Below the pieces are notes generated by a model. The model worked only from the letters and a program-made list of their open reading frames with translations, searched no databases and had not been told where the DNA came from. Source: Nanobdellota archaeon (GTDB lineage: Archaea; Nanobdellota; Nanobdellia; Parvarchaeales; Parvarchaeaceae). Taken from it: DNA of 35,461 nucleotides. Each line of letters begins with the position of its first letter. The stretch's first letter is position 1. Both the position numbers and the translations under genes were made by a program. Positions 28,091 through 35,461 of this stretch are shown here, one piece after another. The DNA lies in assembly GCA_021800365.1 (NCBI GenBank), contig JAJYZA010000009.1, forward strand, positions 1 to 35,461. The letters run 5' to 3'.

Positions 28091-29090
28091 GCTGTACAGC
28101 TTAGGTATCTTCAGTCCTTCATCGTCCACAGGCACGACGATAACAGGCTTTTCAGATTTTGGCGTAAACGGCCAATGTATCCAGGGAGGCGCATTACAGA
28201 TGCAGATAACAAACGGCATAGGATATCCTATTAACGTAACCCGCATAAACACCACTGGCTCAAACGGACAGTCAGTTACGATAAACACCTCAGTCTTAAT
28301 TTTACCCAGCCAGTCACAGCTGGTCTTTATTCCTGGCGCATGTCCTGCTTCCGCAGGCTCTTCTTATTCGAATCCCGTCACGTTTACGTACAAGGAACCC
28401 GGACAGACTTTATCCGGACCATATCTCTCCAAAGGTACAATATCGGGACGATCTAGCATAGAGACTTCCCCAAGTTTAGTCGGAGGATTCGAAATCAACT
28501 CGCTCTCCCAAAAAAGTCAAATTTCAATTGCCGATCCAAAAGTGAATATATCCGGTGGAGGTTATAACACCGTTGGGTTTTGGATGAACTTGTACAATTT
28601 CGGAGGAGAGATGCCCTTTTCATTTACTGGGTCAGATATTTTTATTGACGCGCCAACTTGCTTTGGCTTTAATTCCTTTGCGTCGGATGACTATGGTACT
28701 AGCATATCCGCAAATAAATGGGTATACGTCGTCGCAGTATTTTATAACGGTGCTTATACAGGCAACGCACAAATTTACCTAAATGGTACGCTTCAAACAC
28801 TATCGCAGTGCATTGGCACCGCGCAGAATCAAGTGGCGTCAACAGTTACATATATCTCCGGTAGCGGGGGTGATATGTACACATTCCAAGGTAAATTGGC
28901 GAACTTTCAGCTTTATAATAAAAAACTTTCGAGCTCACAAGTTTCCACTTTATATGATGAGGGTATTGGCGGAGCGCCACTTCAAAATGCGGGCCTCATT
29001 GGTTGGTGGCCTTTGGAAGGCAATACAAATGATTACAGTGGAAATGCATATAATGGAAATGCTTTGAACGTTACGTGGGTTTCACCATAG
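27990..29090 (+). CDS. Pilin-like LamG protein (cassette 2)
   Basis: MPQKAKPNRKSQSALEYMMTYGWAILIIVIVAGVLYSLGIF; C-terminal GGAPLQNAGLIGWWPLEGNTNDYSGNAYNG. Confidence 0.85.
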   Translation: MPQKAKPNRKSQSALEYMMTYGWAILIIVIVAGVLYSLGIFSPSSSTGTTITGFSDFGVNGQCIQGGALQMQITNGIGYPINVTRINTTGSNGQSVTINTSVLILPSQSQLVFIPGACPASAGSSYSNPVTFTYKEPGQTLSGPYLSKGTISGRSSIETSPSLVGGFEINSLSQKSQISIADPKVNISGGGYNTVGFWMNLYNFGGEMPFSFTGSDIFIDAPTCFGFNSFASDDYGTSISANKWVYVVAVFYNGAYTGNAQIYLNGTLQTLSQCIGTAQNQVASTVTYISGSGGDMYTFQGKLANFQLYNKKLSSSQVSTLYDEGIGGAPLQNAGLIGWWPLEGNTNDYSGNAYNGNALNVTWVSP

Positions 29091-29260
29091 CTTTTTGACT
29101 TTCTATCCGAAAACGCCCGATTATTCGCGTTTCTCATGAAAACAAGATTATGCATTAACGTTTTCTAAAGAAATGCGAAAAAGAGAGAAAACCGTAAGTA
29201 ACCTAGGCAACAAGATTTTGTTACTTACGTTTATATACTTATACGAGTATATTTTGCATG
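29089..29260 (+). repeat. 172-bp intergenic repeat, copy 2
   Basis: Two visible substitutions and a 1-nt T-run indel relative to 26468..26640; similarity stops after the ATG. Confidence 0.9.
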
Positions 29261-29308
29261 ACCATCAATAGAAAGACTTAAATATATTCAGTAATAACAT
29301 AGTTATAT

Positions 29309-30598
29309 ATGAAATATATTGAGAGGTTGCTATTGGACGAAATAAAGCGATGGATCAAAAGAAGAGAAATATTAGCTATAAAAGGCCCAAGGCAATCGGG
29401 TAAAACCACTTTATTAACTATACTTTCAGACTGGCTGAAAATCGAAATGAAAGTAAACGAAAAGCACATAGTCTATGTAACATTTGAGGACCGGGAACAA
29501 CTAGATAACTTCTATCAAAATCCAAAGGATTTCGTCGACAGATACGTATCAGATGACGACACGTATTATTTCCTGATAGACGAAGCGCAGTACTGCCAGG
29601 ACTTAGGACAAAAACTTAAGCTGGTATACGACCTATTTAAAAATACTAAATTGATAATAACCGGTTCTTCATCGCTGGAGCTAAAAAATCGAACCGGAAA
29701 ATTTCTCGTAGGCAGGATTTTCGAGTTCGAGTTGTTTCCTTTGAACTTCTATGAATTCCTTAATTATAAAGACCCCGGGCTCGCAAAATCTTATAAAGTC
29801 CTGAAAGATAAATTCGATTCGGCTCTATCCGGCCGCAGCGATGGTTTTGAAATTAAAAAAGACAAAGATATACTCCTAAAGGATATTTTGCATTATTTAA
29901 ACGAGTTTGTAACGTTTGGCGGTTTTCCAGCCGTAGTATCCGCGGAAGACAGCGAAGAAAAGATTGCGATACTTAAAAACTTAACCAATACTTACATAGA
30001 CAAGGACATCGCCTCTTTCCTGCAGATAAGTGACACGATACGGTTCAGAAAGTTTATAACTGCGATAGCAGCTTCTAATGGGGGCATGCTAAAATTAGAA
30101 AGGTTGGCGGGGGAAGTCGGCAGTTACTTCAAAGAAACATCTAAACTGCTCGATGACCTGGAACAGACCTATATAATCAGGAGAATAAGCCCCTACCACA
30201 GAAACCTCGTAACGGAACTAAAGAAAGAACAAAAGGTTTACTTTGTAGATACTGGTTTAAGGAATTCACTTATCGCGAATTTCTCTAATTTGGACCAAAG
30301 ACCGGACGCGGGGGTGTTGGTAGAGAACTTCGTACTCAATGAGATCGCCCCCCGCTCACGCCTGCATTTCTGGAGGACAACCGCAAAGACGGAGGTCGAC
30401 TTTGTTGTAGAAAATAAAAAGCTGACGCCAATAGAAGTTAAATTTCAACATCTTTCAGACGCGACCGGCTCTAGAAGCCTGTACGGTTTTTTGAACGAAT
30501 ACGGCTCTAAATCCTGCTTTGTCTTAACCAAAGATTTTTGGGGAGAACGGCTTTTTAATGGCTCAAAGATACTTTTTATGCCAGTAGTTTACGTATAA
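29309..30598 (+). CDS. AAA ATPase with DUF4143-type C-terminal domain
   Basis: IKGPRQSGKTTLL (Walker A), YYFLIDEAQYC (Walker B), LIITGSSSLELKNRTGKFLVGRIFEFELFPLNFYEFL, VENFVLNEIAPRSRLHFWRTTAKTEVDFVVENKKLTPIEVK. Confidence 0.9.
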   Translation: MKYIERLLLDEIKRWIKRREILAIKGPRQSGKTTLLTILSDWLKIEMKVNEKHIVYVTFEDREQLDNFYQNPKDFVDRYVSDDDTYYFLIDEAQYCQDLGQKLKLVYDLFKNTKLIITGSSSLELKNRTGKFLVGRIFEFELFPLNFYEFLNYKDPGLAKSYKVLKDKFDSALSGRSDGFEIKKDKDILLKDILHYLNEFVTFGGFPAVVSAEDSEEKIAILKNLTNTYIDKDIASFLQISDTIRFRKFITAIAASNGGMLKLERLAGEVGSYFKETSKLLDDLEQTYIIRRISPYHRNLVTELKKEQKVYFVDTGLRNSLIANFSNLDQRPDAGVLVENFVLNEIAPRSRLHFWRTTAKTEVDFVVENKKLTPIEVKFQHLSDATGSRSLYGFLNEYGSKSCFVLTKDFWGERLFNGSKILFMPVVYV

Positions 30599-30640
30599 TG
30601 GCAATGCTGTGGTAGCGTCGCCTTATAATTTAAGATCGGG

Positions 30641-30834
30641 GCCGAGGAAAAAGTAAACGGCAAGAAGATAAGGTTCGTACCGTTGTGGAAATGGCTCCTT
30701 AATCTTTAAATCTTCCAGTCAGCATAAATCCTTATGCTGCAGAAAGCAAAGCCGAACAGGAAATCCCAGTCGGCATTGGAGTACATGATGACGTATGGCT
30801 GGGCCATACTGATCATAGTAATTGTCGCGGGAGT
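30641..30834 (+). repeat. Pilin 5' module, copy C
   Basis: gccgaggaaaaagtaaacggcaagaagataaggttcgtaccgttgtggaaatggctccttaatctttaaat... Confidence 0.85.
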
Positions 30835-31927
30835 GCTGTACAGCTTAGGGATATTCTCACCGTCATCATCCTTATCATCAACAGTCACAGGTTTCTCCAA
30901 CCTCGGTAGCGTGGCGGGAGAATGCACTGCTAACGGAGTCTTAAGGATAGACTTAGGAGACTCGACTGGTTATCCAATAAACATCACCAGTATTACAGCA
31001 AAATCATCCACAGGCCAGATATCCATATTCAAGCCAAATTCTACTATAGACCCAAATCCAATAATTCAGCCTACTTCAAATTACATATTCTCTGTTCCAA
31101 ACGTCTGCCCTGCAACAGGCTCACGCTATTCTTTAGCAGTTACAGTAAACTACACTGAACCTAGCCAGATATTTCCTGGGCCGTATACCTCAACCGGAAC
31201 GGTTTCTGGAACGTCCTCTTCTTTAATTTTACCGGAATATGTAGCTGAATTCTTTGGTCAAAATTCAACCGATGGAGGCGGTTCGCCGATAAGCACAATA
31301 GAGATAAGTAATCTAGCTATGGAAGCAAATTCACCAAAAACATTTTCAATGTGGGTTTATATGAATTCTATATCAGGTGTAAATTCTGTGCAGCCATTTA
31401 TTGAATTATTCTGCTCGGGAGCCATGTCGCCGTTGGGTCTCAACTCAGGGAGTATCTGGGGATCGGTATGGCTCCTTCCTGACTTAGTAAGTCCCGGTGT
31501 GCACCAGGGAGAATGGTACTATACAGTTCTGTCTTATAATAACGCCACGGGTAATGATTCTTTGTATGTAAATGGGGATCTGGTTTCATCTAATACTGGA
31601 GCAGAAAGCTGGCCATCCAGCAGCGTATGTTTTTATTTAGGTTATCCAAATGGGCACCCCACCATATTTTCTTCGTTCACCCCGAATATAGCGTCTACAA
31701 TAGATGGTTTTGTTAGTAACCTTCAATACTATAACCATTCTCTTTCGCCCGCACAAATAAAACAATTGTACACAAGCGGACTTACTGGTAAGCCCATTAG
31801 CGGGATGAACATAGATGTATTTTGGCCTTTGAATGGTTCGGCTGTGGATTACAGCGGAAACGGTAAAAATGGGATTGTTTCGGAGGTTCTCTTTACAAGT
31901 AATTATCAGGACACGGGGCTTTCTTAA
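30734..31927 (+). CDS. Pilin-like LamG protein (cassette 3)
   Basis: Shared N-terminus; FSMWVYMNS...YTVLSYNNATGNDSLYVNGDLVS...NLQYYNHSLSPAQIKQLYTSGLTG. Confidence 0.85.
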   Translation: MLQKAKPNRKSQSALEYMMTYGWAILIIVIVAGVLYSLGIFSPSSSLSSTVTGFSNLGSVAGECTANGVLRIDLGDSTGYPINITSITAKSSTGQISIFKPNSTIDPNPIIQPTSNYIFSVPNVCPATGSRYSLAVTVNYTEPSQIFPGPYTSTGTVSGTSSSLILPEYVAEFFGQNSTDGGGSPISTIEISNLAMEANSPKTFSMWVYMNSISGVNSVQPFIELFCSGAMSPLGLNSGSIWGSVWLLPDLVSPGVHQGEWYYTVLSYNNATGNDSLYVNGDLVSSNTGAESWPSSSVCFYLGYPNGHPTIFSSFTPNIASTIDGFVSNLQYYNHSLSPAQIKQLYTSGLTGKPISGMNIDVFWPLNGSAVDYSGNGKNGIVSEVLFTSNYQDTGLS

Positions 31928-31980
31928 TGTATATCTATAGTAATCACAAATAGCAGAGAAACGAGCACACAAAGTTTAAA

Positions 31981-32053
31981 CTACTCAAGCAGGATTTGAA
32001 CCCGCGATCCTTTGGTTAACAGCCAAATGCTCTTACCGTTGAGCTATTCCGGC
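31981..32053 (-). tRNA. tRNA-Asn(GTT)-like, with non-complementary acceptor stem (degenerate, chimeric or unusual)
   Basis: RC: GCCGGAATAGCTCAACGGTAAGAGCATTTGGCTGTTAACCAAAGGATCGCGGGTTCAAATCCTGCTTGAGTAG. Good D, anticodon (CTGTTAA) and T arms; GCCGGAA versus TTGAGTA pairs at only 3/7. Confidence 0.65.
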
Positions 32054-32220
32054 GTAGATTTCTAGTACTACTATATAAGACACGTATCTTATAATACACC
32101 GGAGGAGATGTACGGGATGCTGATGACTCCGTTGAAGAGCAATCCAAAGATACTTGATCGGGCTATCCTAAGGAGATTAAACCAAAAACAAAAGCCGCAA
32201 ACGAAGCTCTATTTTAGAAA

Positions 32221-32673
32221 ATGAGAGCAGGCGGGGACTTTATCATTAGTAATCTGGCATTCTTCTTTGTCCTATCCGAAGCTAGCCCAGTAAAGTATGT
32301 GCCATATAACTCATGGGTGATGGTGACTTACACATACGATTTCATAAGTCCAACGGATGTTGTTTATACTACCTGTGTAAATTCGACATGCTCAAGTAGC
32401 GTTCAGTCAATGACCCAACCAGACACTTACATAAATGAAGCTATGTTTATATTCGGTACTTATCAGCTAATTGGCGATGCGGCGAATGCACAGGTGTATA
32501 ATGTAACTCTAACTCAATCACAGATTTCTCAGCTTTATTCGGAAGGATTAAGTGGTGCGCCAATCTCAAATGCAGGCCTAGTTGGCTGGTGGCCTTTAGA
32601 CGGCAATGCGAACGATTACTCAGGCAATAATAACAATGGCGCGGCCGCGAATGTGAACTGGGTGTCGCCTTAG
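32221..32673 (+). pseudogene. 5'-truncated pilin-LamG cassette (no signal-peptide module)
   Basis: Starts within LamG-like sequence (YVPYNSWVMVTYTYDF) and ends with LYSEGLSGAPISNAGLVGWWPLDGNANDYSGNNNNGAAANVNWVSP*. Confidence 0.75.
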
Positions 32674-32779
32674 TTAGTAAAGCGTAAAAACCCGGCTTTT
32701 CGCACGGCGCAAACACTTATAAATTAACAGGTAATTATTAAATTAACAAAAGTGTTCGTAATAGAACATAAATGTTCAT

Positions 32780-33334
32780 ATGGAAAAAGAGATTGTTTTT
32801 AACTTGATTAACGAGCTCCGCTTGGATAGTTTCACCGCAGCTCGTTTGGCTGTGATACTTAAAACTAATCATATGACAGTCATACGGGCAGCCAGACGAC
32901 TGGTAGAAGAAAACGTCCTTGACACGGTTAAAGAAGGTAGAAACAAACTCTACTCGTTAAAAACCACTCTAGAAGCTAAAAATTATCTTTTTATGGCTGA
33001 GTTATATAAACTTAATAAATTGATAAACAAATACCCTACGATGCGCAGAATTGTCGGGATAATTCAAAACGACAGAAGAATAGAATTAGCTGTTTTGTTC
33101 GGTTCATATGCGAATTTTAGCGCAGACAAAACTAGTGACATAGACATCTTTATAGAGGGAAACAACGCAAAGATACGCGAGGAGATAGAAAGCAAAGACT
33201 CGAAAGCAAGTGTGAAAATCGGCAGATATGTTGAAGATAATTCTCTAATAAAAGAGATTTGGAAAAAACATATAATATTAAAGGGGATAGAAGTTTATTA
33301 TGAAAAAACTAAGTTTTTTAGTAAAGCTTTATAA
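32780..33334 (+). CDS. wHTH + minimal nucleotidyltransferase (MNT) protein
   Basis: N-terminal HTH; AVLFGSYANFSADKTSDIDIFIEG (GS..D.D NTase motif). Confidence 0.8.
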   Translation: MEKEIVFNLINELRLDSFTAARLAVILKTNHMTVIRAARRLVEENVLDTVKEGRNKLYSLKTTLEAKNYLFMAELYKLNKLINKYPTMRRIVGIIQNDRRIELAVLFGSYANFSADKTSDIDIFIEGNNAKIREEIESKDSKASVKIGRYVEDNSLIKEIWKKHIILKGIEVYYEKTKFFSKAL

Positions 33335-33785
33335 GAAAGGAGTTATAAAGGTAGTGGCTCCCAGCGATGAGATAAGGGACTCTTATTTTTCAAAGTCCGA
33401 AAGCTATCTCGATTCCGCCAAAATTTTAATAAAGGAGAACAAACTCGAAGAAACAGTGTCGCTTTTATATTATAGTATGTACTATTCACTTTTGGGTTTA
33501 TTATTTGAAATTGGCATAAAAAGCGAGAATCACATCGCTTCGATAGAACTTTTAAGTTCTGTTTTTGGCATTGACCCCAAAGAAATTGTCTTCGCAAGGA
33601 GGGAACGCATAAACAAACAGTATTATGTAGATTTTAAAATATCAAAAGACGATGTAGACAAATTGGTGAAAATCGCAGAGGACTTCAGTTCTAAGATACA
33701 GGACTATTCTAGCAAACTTACTAGTTCTAAAATAGGTGAATTAAGAAAAACATTCACAAAGTGGTTAAACAGCGTCCAACTTTAG
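33300..33785 (+). CDS. HEPN-domain protein, partner of the MNT
   Basis: SYFSKSESYLDSAKILIKENKLEETVSLLYYSMYYSLLGLLFEIGI; overlaps the MNT gene. Confidence 0.75.
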   Translation: MKKLSFLVKLYKKGVIKVVAPSDEIRDSYFSKSESYLDSAKILIKENKLEETVSLLYYSMYYSLLGLLFEIGIKSENHIASIELLSSVFGIDPKEIVFARRERINKQYYVDFKISKDDVDKLVKIAEDFSSKIQDYSSKLTSSKIGELRKTFTKWLNSVQL

Positions 33786-33840
33786 ACACTTGGTTAGACG
33801 CCGCACTTCTGTTCTAAGCCGGATGATTTACAAGACAACA

Positions 33841-34004
33841 AGGTTCGTACAATTATGGAAATGGCTCCTTAATCTTTAAATCTTCCAGTCAGCATAAATC
33901 CTTATGCTGCAGAAAGCAAAGCCGAACAGGAAATCCCAGTCGGCATTGGAGTACATGATGACGTATGGCTGGGCCATACTGATCATAGTAATTGTCGCGG
34001 GAGT
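33841..34004 (+). repeat. Pilin 5' module, copy D
   Basis: aggttcgtacaattatggaaatggctccttaatctttaaatcttccagtcagcataaatcc... Confidence 0.85.
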
Positions 34005-35046
34005 GCTGTACAGCTTAGGTATCTTCAGTCCTTCATCGTCCACAGGCACGACGATAACAGGTTTCTCGGATTTTGGCGTAAACGGCCAATGTATCCAGGG
34101 AGGAGCATTGCAGCTGCAGATAACAAACGGCATAGGATATCCTATTAACGTAACCCGCATAAACACCACCGGTTCAAACGGACAGTCAGTTACGATAAAC
34201 ACCTCAGTCTTAATTTTACCCAGCCAGTCACAGCTGGTCTTTATTCCTGGCGCATGTCCTGCTTCCGCAGGCTCTTCTTATTCGAATCCTGTCACGTTTA
34301 CGTATAAGGAACCTGGACAGACTTTATCCGGACCATATCTCTCCAAAGGTACAATATTGGGACGATCTAGCACAGAGAGACAGCAACAAGTGGCTAGTTT
34401 TAATCCAAATCTGCACAGTTATGTGCTAGTCCATAGTTCAAGTTCATTGAATATAACCGGCTCTATGACAGTCGTCGCATGGTATTATCTCGTTGGCGCC
34501 ATTGGTAATTATATCGAGGGATTAGTGTGGAAATGCGAAGCCCTCTTTCCGGGAGGAAATGGACCAGCCGGTGGCTACAACCTTGCGTTGGGATGGACTA
34601 CAAGTTATGATTTTGAAGACGGACCACAAAACTCCAGTGGCTGGACTACCGGTGCTTCCGGATCAGACACGGGCAGGTGGATACAGTTAGTCGGTATAAA
34701 GTCAGGCGGGACTAATACGCTCCAATTATATTTCAATGGGATCGCAAACGGCCCGAACTCAGCAGCAACTTGGCCTCTCACTGATTCGGTGGAAAATTTA
34801 ACTATAGGTGCATCAGAAAACCCATCGCTCAGTTATTTTTTTAACGGTTCTATAAGCAACGTTCAGATATACAATACGGCATTGTCTAATGCGCAAGTTC
34901 AACAGCTATATTCGGAAGGGCTTAGTGGTGCACCGCTCCCCAATGCAGGCCTTGTTGCGTGGTGGCCTTTGGATGGTAATGCCAACGATTACAGCGGAAA
35001 CAATAATAATGGTGTGGCGACGAACGTGAGCTGGGTTTCTCCTTAA
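33904..35046 (+). CDS. Pilin-like LamG protein (cassette 4)
   Basis: First ~155 aa almost identical to cassette 2, then a different LamG-like domain; ends LYSEGLSGAPLPNAGLVAWWPLDGNANDYSGNNNNGVATNVSWVSP. Confidence 0.85.
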   Translation: MLQKAKPNRKSQSALEYMMTYGWAILIIVIVAGVLYSLGIFSPSSSTGTTITGFSDFGVNGQCIQGGALQLQITNGIGYPINVTRINTTGSNGQSVTINTSVLILPSQSQLVFIPGACPASAGSSYSNPVTFTYKEPGQTLSGPYLSKGTILGRSSTERQQQVASFNPNLHSYVLVHSSSSLNITGSMTVVAWYYLVGAIGNYIEGLVWKCEALFPGGNGPAGGYNLALGWTTSYDFEDGPQNSSGWTTGASGSDTGRWIQLVGIKSGGTNTLQLYFNGIANGPNSAATWPLTDSVENLTIGASENPSLSYFFNGSISNVQIYNTALSNAQVQQLYSEGLSGAPLPNAGLVAWWPLDGNANDYSGNNNNGVATNVSWVSP

Positions 35047-35121
35047 ACTATAGCACGTCTGTCATGCTCTCTGCCGACAACCTCAAGCAAAACATATATA
35101 AAAATTATAATTCATAACTGC

Positions 35122-35318
35122 GAAGCCGAGGAGAAAGTCAATGGCAAGAAGATAAAATTCGTCCCTCTGTGGAAATGGCTCCTTAATCTTTAAATCCTCC
35201 AGTCAGCATAAATCCTTATGCTGCAGAAAGCAAAGCCGAACAGGAAATCCCAGTCGGCATTGGAGTACATGATGACCTATGGCTGGGCCATATTGATCAT
35301 AGTAATTGTCGCGGGAGT
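35122..35318 (+). repeat. Pilin 5' module, copy E
   Basis: gaagccgaggagaaagtcaatggcaagaagataaaattcgtccctctgtgg... Confidence 0.85.
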
Positions 35319-35461
35319 GCTGTACAGCTTAGGTATCTTCAGTCCTTCATCGTCTGCATCGTCAACAGTCACAGGTTTCAACGGCTTAGGCTCGCCAAAT
35401 GCAATGTGCATGTCGGATGGAGGCCTGCGTCTGCAGTTAGGCAACAGCTTAGGTTACACAA
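35218..35461 (+). CDS. Pilin-like LamG protein (cassette 5), 3'-partial at the window edge
   Basis: atgctgcagaaagcaaagccgaacaggaaatcccagtcggcattggagtacatgatgacc...; frame open to the end of the window. Confidence 0.8.
   Translation, partial: MLQKAKPNRKSQSALEYMMTYGWAILIIVIVAGVLYSLGIFSPSSSASSTVTGFNGLGSPNAMCMSDGGLRLQLGNSLGYT

Noticed and set aside
32109-32223. 38-aa ORF MYGMLMTPLKSNPKILDRAILRRLNQKQKPQTKLYFRK after GGAGGAG
   Set aside because: Has a ribosome-binding-like sequence but no recognisable family; could be a fragment, evidence too thin to call
33876-34202. Minus-strand ORF (and the similar one at 28049..28288) recurring opposite the pilin 5' modules
   Set aside because: Recurs only because the sense pilin module is duplicated; no independent evidence of coding

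Overview
The window looks archaeal, probably a DPANN/Micrarchaeota-like genome: class III signal-peptide pilin-like proteins, Orc1/Cdc6, TTTAAA-type TATA boxes and possibly leaderless genes. It has four parts. (i) About 1-10.9 kb is mostly ordinary single genes: a membrane protein, a YVTN beta-propeller, ThyX, a tandem phosphoribosyltransferase-like pair, an MFS transporter, a transglutaminase-like protein and a TnpB relic. (ii) About 10.8-18.2 kb is a defence-type island: a winged-helix protein, Vsr, a C5-cytosine methyltransferase, a GIY-YIG-like protein, a MORC/MutL-like GHKL ATPase, an RHH protein and a zinc-ribbon DDE transposase. It has an iteron-like GACTT/GCACA repeat array on its left, and an exact 17-bp direct repeat occurs at both edges. 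(iii) About 18.3-24.9 kb holds orc1/cdc6 with an AT-rich, ORB-like candidate origin, followed by a Gly-rich secreted protein, a Zn-finger protein and a HerA/VirB4-like ATPase. (iv) About 25.0-35.5 kb is the most striking region. It is an array of at least five pilin-like genes that share a near-identical promoter and N-terminus and end in variable LamG-like domains. Truncated C-terminal cassettes are interspersed, and the array is interleaved with AbiE-like, DUF4143-like ATPase and MNT/HEPN modules. Recombination footprints include a ~173-bp duplicated AbiE promoter that breaks exactly at the start codon. I interpret this as a diversifying surface-adhesin/pilin locus. All assignments were made by eye from sequence, with no database searches.
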